64,000 bases of DNA from the NCBI GenBank assembly GCA_017469405.1, contig JAFUGL010000014.1, forward strand, positions 1 through 64,000. The letters are read 5' to 3'. This document shows, piece after piece, positions 16,076-25,386 of this stretch. The translations under genes and the position numbers were made by a program. The notes under the pieces are model-generated. The model worked only from the letters and a program-made list of their open reading frames with translations, was not told the origin of the DNA and ran no database searches. The stretch comes from Lachnospiraceae bacterium. Its GTDB lineage: Bacteria; Bacillota; Clostridia; Lachnospirales; Lachnospiraceae. Each line of letters begins with the position of its first letter. Position 1 is the stretch's first letter.

Positions 16076-19000
16076 ATGGGCTGGACTAAAGAGCAGCTAA
16101 GTGCAATAGAAAAAAGAAAATCTAATATTCTTGTATCAGCGGCAGCCGGATCAGGTAAGACTGCTGTACTTGTTGAGCGCATAATTAACAAGATGACAGA
16201 TAAGGAAAATCCAAAGGATATAGATGAGTTTCTTGTTGTTACATTTACAAAAGCCGCAGCAGCTCAGATGCGGGAAAAGATAGCATTAAGAATCGAAAAG
16301 ATGCTCGCAGAAGAACCTGATAATGAGCATCTTATGAGGCAGGCTGTGCTTGTAAACAGAGCGGATATAACAACCATAGACAGTTTTTGTCTTAGAGTAG
16401 TAAAGGAAAATTTTGGACTTCTTTCGATAGATGCTAATTTTAATATAGGTGACACAGGCATGATGGCGCTTATAAAAAATGATGTTTTGGATGCTTTGTT
16501 TGACAGACTTTATGAAGAAAAAAATTCTGATTTTTTCATGTTGCTTGATATATTTGGTGATGATAGAAATGATGATAATTTAAAGAAAAGTATCCTCAAA
16601 ATTTATAATCTTGCATCAAGCTATCCAAGACCTTATGTATGGCTCAATGATGCAAAGGCTGTTCTTTCGATTAAAAATGAAGAAGAACTTATGGAACTTA
16701 ATTGGATTAAGGATTTTTTTGGTTTTGTAAAGTCTTATGCAAACAGTGCTCTTTTTTATGCAAAATACGGAAGAGATATATGTGAAGCAGATGGTGGACC
16801 GGATAAAAATTTAGAAGTATCCAAAAGCGATATAGAAGATGTTTCAAAAATCATAGAAGCAGAAAATTATGATGATTTAAAAAACGCTGTTGATATAAAA
16901 TGGGCAAGATTAAAGACCTGTAAAGGTGATGCTTATGATGAAGAACTGGTTGAACACTATAAGAATGTTAGAGAAAATTATAAAAAAATAATATCAAAGC
17001 TTAAAATATTTAAAGGTGATAGTCATGATTTGGTTAATGAGATAAAAAATACCGCAGGATATCTTATACCGCTTATTGACCTTGTTATAGATTTTTCAAG
17101 AGAATATGAGATTGAAAAAGGAAAGAGAAAGCTGGTAGAATTTTCGGATGTGGAACATATGGCATATCAACTTGTATGTGATGGATATGATAAAGACGGA
17201 AAACCTGTTTCAACAGATCTTGCTAAAAGAATATCAGAAAAATATGATGAGATATTTATAGATGAATATCAGGACAGCAACTATCTTCAGGAAGATATTC
17301 TTTACTCCGTTTCCGGTATAAGTTATGGCAAAAATAATATGTTTATGGTAGGCGATGTCAAGCAGAGTATATATAAGTTCCGTATGGCAAGGCCTGACCT
17401 TTTTGTATCAAAATATAATACGTTTTCAGATGATGGACCCGAAGTGAAGATAGAATTAAAAAATAATTTTCGTTCAAGGGAAAATGTACTTAACTCTATA
17501 AATTATTTTTGTAAGAAACTCATAAGAAAAGACCTTGGTGGTATAGAATATGATGAAAGTGTTGCGCTTGTTCCCACTAAAGAATTTCCGGTTCCTGATG
17601 AAAATATAAAGGATAATGTGGGTGGAAGTACAGAGGTTATTCTGGTAGATAATTTTGAAACAGACGAGAGACTTTCAAAGCTCGAATTAGAAGCTGTTGC
17701 TATTGCCGGTCGTATTAAAGAACTGGTCGGAGAAGATCATCCTCAGTTTGTATATGATGAAGAAAAGGATATATATAGAAAAGCATCCTATAGAGATATA
17801 GTTATTCTTGCAAGGAGTTTAAAAGAATTTGGGGATGTTCTTTACAATACATTGACTATGTCCGGTATACCGGCATATCTTGAGGACACAGGTGGATATT
17901 TTGAGGCGGTAGAGATAAAACTTATTATGTCACTTTTGTCTATAGTTGATAATATTAAGCAGGATATACCTCTTGCTGCAGTATTACTTTCACCGATGGC
18001 AAAGCTTGATGAAAATGAATTATCGTTTATCTGTGATTATGCAGAAAAAAAACTTAAGAAAAAACATCTTTTATATGATAAATGTTTATGCTATATGGAG
18101 GATGTTGATGATTACATTTCCGATAAGCTGAAAAATATATTTAATATAGTCGATACACTGAGACTTGATAATAAAACAATGTCAATTTCATCGCTTATAT
18201 GGAAGGCACTTGATATGACAGGGTATTATAGTTATGTCTCGGCCATGCCTATGGGAGGAAGAAGAAAAAATAATATAAATTTACTTCTTGAAAAGGCAGA
18301 AAAATTTGAAAATGGTTCATATAAGGGGCTCTTTAATTTTCTGAGATATTTGGAAAAACTTCAAATTAATGAAGTTGATTTTGGAGAGGCAAAGGTGTTT
18401 GGCGATGATGAGGATGTAGTCAGAATCATAACAATGCATAAGAGTAAGGGATTGGAGTACCCTGTTGTTTTTGTTAGTGGTCTGGGCAAGCAGTTTAACA
18501 GCTCTGATTCAAAGGAACAACTTATAATACATAGTGATTATTATCTTGCATCGGATTTTGTGGATATAAAAGACAGGTTTAAGAAAAATACCTTTATCAA
18601 AGATGTATTTAAGCTGCTTATAAAAAAAGAAAATATGGCAGAAGAGTTGAGGGTGCTATATGTTGCTTTGACGCGTGCCAAGGAAAAACTTATCATAACA
18701 GGCTGTGACAAAGATATTGATAAGATTATGGCTAAGCTTATGATACAGGGAGGAACAGATGAATCGGTTCCGTTTGATATAAGATATAATGCATCAGGAT
18801 TTCTTACATGGATAATTGCATGTATGAATGATTATAACGGAAAAAAAGATGGTTGTGATATAGAATTAAAGATATTAAGAGAAGAAGATATAAGTGGATA
18901 TATAGGAAAAGAAGAAATTAAAAAGGCTTGGTCTTATTATGATTTTTATGAAAAAGCAGTAGAAAAATATGATAAGAATTTATATGATGAGTATAAAAAA

Positions 19001-19801
19001 TCCTTTGAGTTTATTTATCCGTATGCGGAATGTACTAAGATAAAAAGTAAAATGTCTATATCGGAAATCAAGAAGATGAAGGCGTTTGACGGAACAGAGT
19101 ATGAGGCGGCTGATGACATAATAGAGGAAATCGGATTAATCAATGAGTCAGATGAGATATCCCCGGATGAAGAGTCATCAGAAAAAAATAATGAAGATAA
19201 GCTTCCTTCACAAAGAAATAATAGAGATGATGATAAAAACGTTATTACAGGAGCTCAAAGAGGAACCATAGTTCATAAATTTATGGAACTTCTTAACTTT
19301 AAGGATGTTGATGAAATTAATGAAAAAGAAATTGTTTCATATTTGAATAACTGCATTGATGATTTAAAGAAAAAAGAAATTTTTAGTGATGAAGAGGCGG
19401 CGGTCATAAATCCTTTTAAGGTTAGAGCAATGCTTTTATCAAATCTTGGAAAAAGGATGATAAAGGCCGATAAGCTAAGTCTTCTCAATAAAGAAATGCA
19501 GTTTTCCGCAGGTCTTCCGATTGATATGATATATAATAATGATTATGATGAATTATCAAACAAGACAGATGTTGATGATATTGTTGTAGTTCAGGGTATT
19601 ATAGATGCATATTTTTACGAGGACGATAAAATTATACTTATGGATTACAAGACTGATCATGCGGATGAAGAAGAGCTTATCGGAAGATATAAAGCTCAGC
19701 TTGATTATTATGCATATGTACTGGAAAAAATTACCGGTTTGATTGTTGATGAAAAAATTATATATTCATTTTATCTTGAAAAGGAGATAGAACTGGATTA
19801 A
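16076..19801 (+). CDS. addA: ATP-dependent helicase/nuclease subunit A (AddA)
   Basis: A 1241-residue UvrD/Rep superfamily 1A helicase with a C-terminal RecB-like nuclease. Motifs are Walker A (SAAAGSGKTAVL, about 22-33), motif II (FIDEYQDSN near 400), the VGDVKQSIYKFR motif III region, motif V/VI (HKSKGLEYPVVF and VALTRAKEKL), and the nuclease motif LMDYKTD near residue 1190. The partner AddB is immediately upstream. Length is the family norm. GAGAGGG before the ATG supports the start. The segment near residues 1020-1065 is a low-complexity acidic linker before the nuclease domain. Confidence 0.95.
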   Translation: MGWTKEQLSAIEKRKSNILVSAAAGSGKTAVLVERIINKMTDKENPKDIDEFLVVTFTKAAAAQMREKIALRIEKMLAEEPDNEHLMRQAVLVNRADITTIDSFCLRVVKENFGLLSIDANFNIGDTGMMALIKNDVLDALFDRLYEEKNSDFFMLLDIFGDDRNDDNLKKSILKIYNLASSYPRPYVWLNDAKAVLSIKNEEELMELNWIKDFFGFVKSYANSALFYAKYGRDICEADGGPDKNLEVSKSDIEDVSKIIEAENYDDLKNAVDIKWARLKTCKGDAYDEELVEHYKNVRENYKKIISKLKIFKGDSHDLVNEIKNTAGYLIPLIDLVIDFSREYEIEKGKRKLVEFSDVEHMAYQLVCDGYDKDGKPVSTDLAKRISEKYDEIFIDEYQDSNYLQEDILYSVSGISYGKNNMFMVGDVKQSIYKFRMARPDLFVSKYNTFSDDGPEVKIELKNNFRSRENVLNSINYFCKKLIRKDLGGIEYDESVALVPTKEFPVPDENIKDNVGGSTEVILVDNFETDERLSKLELEAVAIAGRIKELVGEDHPQFVYDEEKDIYRKASYRDIVILARSLKEFGDVLYNTLTMSGIPAYLEDTGGYFEAVEIKLIMSLLSIVDNIKQDIPLAAVLLSPMAKLDENELSFICDYAEKKLKKKHLLYDKCLCYMEDVDDYISDKLKNIFNIVDTLRLDNKTMSISSLIWKALDMTGYYSYVSAMPMGGRRKNNINLLLEKAEKFENGSYKGLFNFLRYLEKLQINEVDFGEAKVFGDDEDVVRIITMHKSKGLEYPVVFVSGLGKQFNSSDSKEQLIIHSDYYLASDFVDIKDRFKKNTFIKDVFKLLIKKENMAEELRVLYVALTRAKEKLIITGCDKDIDKIMAKLMIQGGTDESVPFDIRYNASGFLTWIIACMNDYNGKKDGCDIELKILREEDISGYIGKEEIKKAWSYYDFYEKAVEKYDKNLYDEYKKSFEFIYPYAECTKIKSKMSISEIKKMKAFDGTEYEAADDIIEEIGLINESDEISPDEESSEKNNEDKLPSQRNNRDDDKNVITGAQRGTIVHKFMELLNFKDVDEINEKEIVSYLNNCIDDLKKKEIFSDEEAAVINPFKVRAMLLSNLGKRMIKADKLSLLNKEMQFSAGLPIDMIYNNDYDELSNKTDVDDIVVVQGIIDAYFYEDDKIILMDYKTDHADEEELIGRYKAQLDYYAYVLEKITGLIVDEKIIYSFYLEKEIELD

Positions 19802-19810
19802 GGAGGAAAA

Positions 19811-20305
19811 ATGGCAAGAATAGATTTAGAAAAAGAAGGAATAACATTACTGGGAAATCAGAAAGTAAAATACCCATCTGATTATTCGGCAGATATACTT
19901 GAGACATTTGTAAATAAACATCAGGATAATGATTATTTTGTGAAGTTTAACTGCCCTGAGTTTACATCACTTTGTCCGATTACCGGACAGCCTGATTTTG
20001 CAACTATATATATTTCATATGTACCGGACGAGCTTATGGTGGAAAGCAAATCCTTAAAGCTTTATCTTTTTAGTTTTAGAAATCATGGCGATTTTCATGA
20101 GGATTGTGTAAATATAATCATGAAGGATTTGATAAAACTTATGTCTCCTAAATATATAGAAGTATGGGGCAAGTTTACTCCAAGAGGAGGCATTTCCATC
20201 GACCCATATTGTAATTACGGTAAGCCGGGGACAAAGTGGGAAGGCGTGGCCTTTGACAGATTGACACATCATGATATGTATCCGGAAAAGGTGGATAACA
20301 GATGA
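19811..20305 (+). CDS. queF: NADPH-dependent preQ0 reductase QueF
   Basis: A 164-residue short-form QueF, which reduces 7-cyano-7-deazaguanine to preQ1 for queuosine in tRNA. The active-site Cys lies in [13 protein letters not shown] with the partner Asp seven residues later. The family motif [15 protein letters not shown] follows, then a conserved FHEDCVN. AAGGAGG is 5 bases before the ATG, 10 bases after addA. Other queuosine genes are not nearby, so this gene is separated from its pathway partners. Its stop codon overlaps the folC start (ATGA), implying translational coupling. Confidence 0.93.
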   Translation: MARIDLEKEGITLLGNQKVKYPSDYSADILETFVNKHQDNDYFVKFNCPEFTSLCPITGQPDFATIYISYVPDELMVESKSLKLYLFSFRNHGDFHEDCVNIIMKDLIKLMSPKYIEVWGKFTPRGGISIDPYCNYGKPGTKWEGVAFDRLTHHDMYPEKVDNR

Positions 20306-21654
20306 TAACCGATTTTTACGCATGTGAACAATACATAAATGATATACCGCTTTTTTCACACGAAAAAAATGAAAGAAATAAATCCGGAAATGATAACCTT
20401 TCATTTCTGATGAAGGAGCTTGGCAATCCTCATAAAAAAATAAAAAGCATACATATAGCAGGAACAAACGGTAAAGGCTCAACTGCAACTTTTATAAAAT
20501 GCATTTTAAATAAAATGGGTTTTTGTGTTGGAGTTTTTACCTCTCCGCATCTTGTAGATATAAGAGAAAGAATTGCTGTTGATAATGATATTATTTCAGA
20601 GGAAGCTTTTGTGAGCACTTTTAATACTGTAGAAGAAGCGGAGCAAAGAATAGTTGAAAAAGGAAAAAGTCATATATCATATTTTGAATTTTTGTTTGCT
20701 ATGGCAGCAGTTTATTATGAACAAATAAAACCTGATTATGTTATATATGAAACCGGACTTGGAGGAAGACTTGATGCTACCAATCTTGTCCTGCCCGAGA
20801 TAACGGTTATAACCTCGATAGGTTTTGATCATATGAAGTATCTGGGAGATACCATAGAACTAATAGCAGCAGAAAAAGCAGGCATAATAAAAAATGATAT
20901 ACCTGTTGTTTATAATACAGGAAGCAAAGCTGCTGATGATGTTATATCGAAAGTTGCCAAAAGAAAAAGTGCCAAAGAAATTAATGTCGCAAAAACAGAG
21001 TATATTATAAATGATGTAAGTGATAAAACGATTGATTTTTCAGTTCATAGTGGTTATTATATGTATGATAATCTTGTTATAAGAACCGGAGCACTTTATC
21101 AGGTTGATAATGCATTGACTGCTATAGCTGTTTGTAATGAGCTTTTCAAAGAAAAGAAAGCTCTGAATGAGCAGATAATCAAGGCATCACTTCTTGATTT
21201 TTTCTGGCCGGGAAGGATGGAGTATGTTTGCCCTGGTGTGATAATTGATGGTGCTCATAATGAAGATGCAGTAGAACGTTTTGTTGAAACTGTAAATAAT
21301 GTTTACAAAGATAAAAAGATAGAAATACTGTTTGCAGTCTGTGAGGATAAGGATTATAAGCCTATGATAAGGCTTATATGTGAAAAGATAATTCCTGAAA
21401 AAGTATATGTGACCGCACTTGATTCAAAGAGAACTGCAAAGGCATCAGAAATTGCCGGACTTTTTAGAACTTTTTTAAATGAGATGTGTCAGGGAAACGG
21501 CAATACGGTCATAGAAGGAGATGATCTTAAAACAGTATTTGAAACTGCTTGTTTGGAAGTTTCCGGCAGGGATGATACGGTGCTGTTTTGTGTAGGCTCG
21601 CTTTATCTTGCGGGCAGCATAAAAAAGATTGTTATGGAGGCAAAGGATGATTAA
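20302..21654 (+). CDS. folC: folylpolyglutamate synthase / dihydrofolate synthase
   Basis: A 450-residue Mur-ligase-family enzyme that adds glutamate to folates. It has the P-loop [10 protein letters not shown] (about 53-62), the [11 protein letters not shown] loop typical of Fol[14 protein letters not shown] and DGAHNEDA. Length is slightly above the usual 420-430. It overlaps queF by 4 bases and the next small gene by 8 bases, so the cluster is translated as a unit. Confidence 0.93.
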   Translation: MITDFYACEQYINDIPLFSHEKNERNKSGNDNLSFLMKELGNPHKKIKSIHIAGTNGKGSTATFIKCILNKMGFCVGVFTSPHLVDIRERIAVDNDIISEEAFVSTFNTVEEAEQRIVEKGKSHISYFEFLFAMAAVYYEQIKPDYVIYETGLGGRLDATNLVLPEITVITSIGFDHMKYLGDTIELIAAEKAGIIKNDIPVVYNTGSKAADDVISKVAKRKSAKEINVAKTEYIINDVSDKTIDFSVHSGYYMYDNLVIRTGALYQVDNALTAIAVCNELFKEKKALNEQIIKASLLDFFWPGRMEYVCPGVIIDGAHNEDAVERFVETVNNVYKDKKIEILFAVCEDKDYKPMIRLICEKIIPEKVYVTALDSKRTAKASEIAGLFRTFLNEMCQGNGNTVIEGDDLKTVFETACLEVSGRDDTVLFCVGSLYLAGSIKKIVMEAKDD

Positions 21655-21829
21655 TTTTGAAGAGGAACTTAAGAGATTTCAGCCTATACCTGAGGTAAGT
21701 CAGGCAGAGGATGCTATATACAGTAATGATTTAAAAGATATAAGTGATATAGTTTTTCAGGTAACTGAAGAAATGAAAACAGCAAATGAAAATGCAGCCA
21801 GCCGATATGCGGGCAGAGTAAGGAGATAG
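21647..21829 (+). CDS. small acidic protein of unknown function
   Basis: A 60-residue protein starting [13 protein letters not shown], with TGGAGG 5 bases before the ATG at 21647, which overlaps the end of folC. It is rich in Glu and Asp, with one likely amphipathic helix in the second half and a basic RYAGRVRR tail. A longer frame starting further upstream is not supported. No family is recognised. Two bases separate it from the downstream zinc-ribbon TPR gene, so they are expressed together. Confidence 0.6.
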   Translation: MINFEEELKRFQPIPEVSQAEDAIYSNDLKDISDIVFQVTEEMKTANENAASRYAGRVRR

Positions 21830-21831
21830 CT

Positions 21832-22962
21832 ATGGCAACCAAAAGACCGGTGCTCTGTCCTAACTGCGGAGCACATATAAAGAAAAATGGATATTGTTCT
21901 TCTTGTCATATGCCGCTTCCTGTATTAAAAAAGGCATTTAATACATCAGATTATTATTACAACATCGGCTATGACAGAGCGGTTGCAAGAGATCTGTCCG
22001 GTGCAATTGATTCACTTAATATTTCTCTTAGATATAATAAAAAGAATATTATGTCAAGGAATCTGCTTGGACTGGTATATTATGAAATGGGTGAAATAGT
22101 TAATGCTTTAAGTCAGTGGGTTATGAGTGTTAATTACCAGTCTTCAGGAAACCTTGCATCGAAGTATCTGAAGGAATTAAGACAGGATCCTACACTTCTT
22201 GCAAATGTAGATCAGATTGCCCAAAAATATAATCAGGCACTTGCATATGCAAAAAGTGAAGATTTTGATTTGGCTATTATTCAGCTTAAAAGCGTTTTAT
22301 CTGCTAATCCGCATTTTGTGAAGGGATACCTTTTACTTGCACTTTTATATATTAATTCAGATAATTATGAAAGAGCAAGAACCACTTTAAGAAGAGTTCT
22401 GAAAATAGATAAAGCGAATACGCTTGCTATTCACTATCTTCATGAGATGGGAGATACTGATGAAAATATAATAGAAATGAGTAAGGAATCTGTTGAAAAT
22501 GATGGTTTGCTTGAGGCTGATGAAGAGGCAATTACATTAAGCACAACCGGAGCAAAAAGCGGAAGTAAATTAAAACTCTTTTTTGGTGATTTGATTGAGC
22601 GTTATAAAGCAAAAGCTGTATCAAGAGGCGAGTATGGTGAGATAAGTTTTGCAAAGTATTCCGGGATATATGTATTGCTTGGTATGCTGCTTGGAATATT
22701 TCTTTTGTACTTCCTGGTAGTACCTGCTCAGAAAAGAAAAATAATAAATGAAAAAGATAAGCTTATAAAGTCATACAGTGAAGAACTTGCCGATAAAAAT
22801 GCAACTATAAATTCGCTTACCAATGAAATTGCAAATTTAAATATTGCACTTGATGCTGCACAAAATCCACAGAACGAAAGCGATAATCCTTTGCCGGATT
22901 ATTCTGAGATACAAAATGGTATGTCTGATGAGGACTTGCAAAATTTGATAAATAATGAATAG
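21832..22962 (+). CDS. zinc-ribbon TPR membrane protein
   Basis: A 376-residue protein. It opens with a zinc-ribbon CPNCGAHIKKNGYCSSC (residues 9-25). Tetratricopeptide repeats follow (about 40-210, with clear units near 40-110 and 140-205), then a membrane helix near 278-300 (YVLLGMLLGIFLLYFLVV), a coiled coil (about 305-345) and a Gln/Asn-rich tail. The TPR part should be cytoplasmic and the coiled coil outside the membrane. Such proteins are usually scaffolds; the partner is unknown. It closes the addB-to-here run of genes and is followed by a strong terminator. Confidence 0.7.
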   Translation: MATKRPVLCPNCGAHIKKNGYCSSCHMPLPVLKKAFNTSDYYYNIGYDRAVARDLSGAIDSLNISLRYNKKNIMSRNLLGLVYYEMGEIVNALSQWVMSVNYQSSGNLASKYLKELRQDPTLLANVDQIAQKYNQALAYAKSEDFDLAIIQLKSVLSANPHFVKGYLLLALLYINSDNYERARTTLRRVLKIDKANTLAIHYLHEMGDTDENIIEMSKESVENDGLLEADEEAITLSTTGAKSGSKLKLFFGDLIERYKAKAVSRGEYGEISFAKYSGIYVLLGMLLGIFLLYFLVVPAQKRKIINEKDKLIKSYSEELADKNATINSLTNEIANLNIALDAAQNPQNESDNPLPDYSEIQNGMSDEDLQNLINNE

Positions 22963-22984
22963 TAGAAGGCTGTTTGTTTAAAAG

Positions 22985-23029
22985 ACACAAAGGAAAGTAA
23001 GAAATTATACTTTCTTTTGTGTTTTTTTT
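22985..23029 (+). terminator. strong Rho-independent terminator
   Basis: A 15-bp stem (22985-22999 with 23008-23022, one G-U) and an 8-base loop, followed by eight T. It ends the addB-folC-TPR transcript 22 bases after its last gene and isolates the spoIIA operon from it. Confidence 0.85.
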
Positions 23030-23066
23030 ATCTGCAAATTTATTTAAGAATAATCAGGAGGGTGCT

Positions 23067-23420
23067 ATGAAAAAATATGAATATTCAGATGGTGCACTTA
23101 TTTACTATCTGCCTAAGGAATTGGATCATTATGCTGCCGAAAAAATTAAATCAGGGAGCGAGAAAATATTTGAAGAAAACGAGGTGAGATATCTGATATT
23201 TGATTTTGATAAAACAATGTTTATGGATAGTTCGGGTATAGGACTTATTACCGGAAGATACAGAAGGGTTCATGATAAGGGAGGAAAAGTGTATATAGTA
23301 AATGTTAAAGATTCCATAGATAAAATATTAAATATGTCCGGTATATACAGAATTATCGAGAAGAAAAAAACAAAGGAGGATATTATAAAGGAAATGGTTG
23401 CAGGAGGTTATTATGAATAA
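23067..23420 (+). CDS. spoIIAA: anti-sigma F factor antagonist SpoIIAA
   Basis: A 117-residue STAS-domain protein. FMDSSGIGLITGRY holds the phosphorylatable Ser that SpoIIAB targets. Dephosphorylated SpoIIAA frees sigma F in the forespore. The ATG at 23067 follows CAGGAGGGTG and gives the expected length; an upstream TTG would start inside the terminator and is rejected. It overlaps spoIIAB by 8 bases. Only 37 bases separate the terminator T-run from the start codon and no clear promoter is visible there. Confidence 0.92.
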   Translation: MKKYEYSDGALIYYLPKELDHYAAEKIKSGSEKIFEENEVRYLIFDFDKTMFMDSSGIGLITGRYRRVHDKGGKVYIVNVKDSIDKILNMSGIYRIIEKKKTKEDIIKEMVAGGYYE

Positions 23421-23856
23421 TACAAACGAAATGACAGTAAGCTTTACAAGTAATGCTCAAAATGAAGGCTTTGCCAGAATGGTTGTGGCTGCATTTATTA
23501 CAGGAACCAATCCGACATTGGAGGAAGTTTCTGATGTTAAAACTGCAGTTTCGGAAGCTGTGACTAACTCAATCATTCATGGATATGGTAATGATGATGG
23601 AAAAGTTATTATAAATTCAAGTGTGACCGGAAGAAAAATTTATATTGAAGTCATTGATCATGGCAAGGGAATTGAAGATATAAAAAAAGCTATGGAACCG
23701 ATGTTTACAACAAGACCTGATGAAGAAAGGTCAGGTATGGGGTTTTCATTTATGGAGGCGTTTATGGATAAAATTGAGGTTACTTCAGAACCCGGGGCAG
23801 GAACAACTGTAAAAATGTGGAAGGAGATAGGCACGACTGGCCGTCAGTTTGAATAA
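23413..23856 (+). CDS. spoIIAB: anti-sigma F factor / serine kinase SpoIIAB
   Basis: A 147-residue GHKL ATPase/kinase that binds and inhibits sigma F and phosphorylates SpoIIAA. The N box (EAVTNSIIHGYG), G1 box (DHGKGI) and G2 box (SGMGFSFMEAF) are all present. The start at 23413 has CAGGAGG 6 bases before it and overlaps the spoIIAA stop; the length is typical. The stop codon abuts the sigF start with no gap. Confidence 0.93.
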   Translation: MNNTNEMTVSFTSNAQNEGFARMVVAAFITGTNPTLEEVSDVKTAVSEAVTNSIIHGYGNDDGKVIINSSVTGRKIYIEVIDHGKGIEDIKKAMEPMFTTRPDEERSGMGFSFMEAFMDKIEVTSEPGAGTTVKMWKEIGTTGRQFE

Positions 23857-24594
23857 ATGAATGAATTGGAGCTATTTAGACTTGCGAAAAATGGTAGTAA
23901 AGAAGCAAAGGAAAAGATAGTTTCAGATAATACCGGCCTTGTATGGAGTATTGCAAGAAGATTTTACGGTCGCGGTTATGACATTGAAGATATATATCAG
24001 ATAGGTTGTATAGGATTGCTTAAAGCCATAGAGAGATTTAGCGAAGAATACGAAGTGAAGTTTTCAACCTATGCGGTTCCGCTTATTGCGGGAGAGATAA
24101 AAAGATTTTTACGTGACAATGGTATGATAAAAGTGTCACGTATATTAAAACAAAATGGATATAAAATAAGCCAGGCAAGAGATACACTTTCAATTAAATT
24201 AGGCCGTGATCCGAGTATGGAGGAAATCTCTGCCGCTACCGGATTAAGTGATGAAGAAATAGTGCTTGCGACAGATGCAAATAGAGAGATAGAGTCCATT
24301 TATCAGCCTATATATGAACATGATGGAAGCGAAATGTGTCTTGTGGACAAGCTGACCGATGAAACAATGTCTCAAAAAGCAGAAGATAATTTATATAATA
24401 AAATGCTGATAGAACAGGCTATGAGTCATCTAACTGATAAGGAAAAAAATCTAATAAATCTAAGATATTTTCAGGATAAAACCCAAAATGAAACAGCTAA
24501 AGAATTAGGTATAAGTCAGGTTCAAGTGAGCCGGCTTGAGAAAAAACTTTTATTTCTTATGCGCAATAGTATTGACAATAAATCGAACTTATAG
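23857..24594 (+). CDS. sigF: RNA polymerase sporulation sigma factor SigF
   Basis: A 245-residue sigma-70 family factor of the early forespore. Region 2 carries DIEDIYQIGCIGLLKAIERF and KFSTYAVPLIAGEIKRFLRD, region 3 spans about 95-140, and region 4 has LINLRYFQDKTQNETAKELGISQVQVSRLEKK. The gene order spoIIAA-spoIIAB-sigF is the classical spoIIA operon. Its ATG follows the spoIIAB stop directly and there is no good ribosome binding site, so translation is probably coupled. Its last five codons form part of the 20-bp repeat array and of a downstream promoter. Confidence 0.93.
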   Translation: MNELELFRLAKNGSKEAKEKIVSDNTGLVWSIARRFYGRGYDIEDIYQIGCIGLLKAIERFSEEYEVKFSTYAVPLIAGEIKRFLRDNGMIKVSRILKQNGYKISQARDTLSIKLGRDPSMEEISAATGLSDEEIVLATDANREIESIYQPIYEHDGSEMCLVDKLTDETMSQKAEDNLYNKMLIEQAMSHLTDKEKNLINLRYFQDKTQNETAKELGISQVQVSRLEKKLLFLMRNSIDNKSNL

Positions 24595-24600
24595 TACAAT
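24572..24600 (+). promoter_or_regulatory. promoter for the TetR operon inside the end of sigF
   Basis: Consensus TTGACA (24572-24577), a 17-base spacer and TACAAT (24595-24600). The spacer and -10 box coincide with the first unit of the repeat array, so a protein bound to the array would cover the promoter. The leader to the tetR start would be about 150 bases. Confidence 0.65.
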
Positions 24601-24740
24601 AATCGACAAGTTAGTCTTTTTTTTATAATAAAATTACAAAAAACGTATTTAAAAGATAAAAAACGAAACATTAATGCAATAAACGAAACATAAATATAAT
24701 TATCGAACTAATAGTACAATAAACGAACTATATGTATGAA
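24581..24740 (+). repeat. array of 20-bp phased direct repeats, candidate operator
   Basis: The span divides into eight 20-base registers. Units 1, 5, 6, 7 and 8 share A-A/T-A/T-CGAA(A/C), and 1, 5, 6 and 7 end in an AT-rich -10-like hexamer. Units 1 (24581-24600) and 7 (24701-24720) match at 18 of 20 positions. Units 2 and 4 keep only the AA(T/A)CG start and unit 3 is lost. A 20-base period is about two helical turns, so bound proteins would line one face. It ends 17 bases before the tetR start codon. Confidence 0.7.
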
Positions 24741-24757
24741 GATGATTGAGGGTTAAG

Positions 24758-25384
24758 ATGGGAACACGTAAGAAGGCAGCTTTAGAGCAGTTTAACCGTG
24801 ACAATATTTTGGATGCGGCTAAAGAACTGTTTGAGCTAAAGGGTGTTGAGGCAACTACCATGGATGATATTGCCAGACATGCCGATTATAGTAAGTCAAC
24901 TATATATGTCTATTTTAAAAGCAAAGAAGACATATACAATTCAATAGTGGAAGATTACATGAGCATTCTTACGGGAGAGATAGAAACATGTATTAATGCA
25001 GAGACAGGTTTTGAGGATTCCTATTACAGATTGTGCCAGTGCCTTGTTAATTTCGAAGAAAAATATCCAAAATACTATGCAAGCCTTATGGGCGAAGAAA
25101 ACATGACCAATAGTCGAAAGAAAACTGACATTATAAATCAGGATGTTGGACGGGAACTTAGGGAGTTGATAAGCAGTCTATTGGAAAAGGGCGTTAAGCA
25201 TAACATTTTAAGGAAAGATATTGAACTTCAGCCTACAGTACTTTATGTATGGTCGGCGATTAGCGGTATTATACAGGTTGCAGACAGGAAAAAAGATATT
25301 TTAAGAAACAAAGTTAATATGGATAAAGACGAATACTTAAAATATTCTTTCAGAACATTTTATGAATCGTTGGTAAGGAGGTAA
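24758..25384 (+). CDS. TetR/AcrR family transcriptional regulator
   Basis: A 208-residue regulator. The N-terminal helix-turn-helix is typical (TTMDDIARHADYSKSTIYVYFKSKEDI without break, about residues 34-60). The C-terminal two thirds are an all-helical ligand-binding and dimerisation domain of unrecognised specificity. The ATG at 24758 follows GAGGG; an upstream TTG is not needed. It is 2 bases from a flavodoxin-like gene, the likely partner and regulatory target. The repeat array before it suggests autoregulation. Confidence 0.88.
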   Translation: MGTRKKAALEQFNRDNILDAAKELFELKGVEATTMDDIARHADYSKSTIYVYFKSKEDIYNSIVEDYMSILTGEIETCINAETGFEDSYYRLCQCLVNFEEKYPKYYASLMGEENMTNSRKKTDIINQDVGRELRELISSLLEKGVKHNILRKDIELQPTVLYVWSAISGIIQVADRKKDILRNKVNMDKDEYLKYSFRTFYESLVRR

Positions 25385-25386
25385 GC

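Noticed and set aside
23019..23066. Upstream TTG start for spoIIAA
   Set aside because: It falls inside the terminator; the ATG at 23067 has a good ribosome binding site and matches the family N-terminus.
24581..24740. CRISPR-like array
   Set aside because: Units are 20 bases with no spacers and no cas genes; the repeats are contiguous and lie over a promoter.
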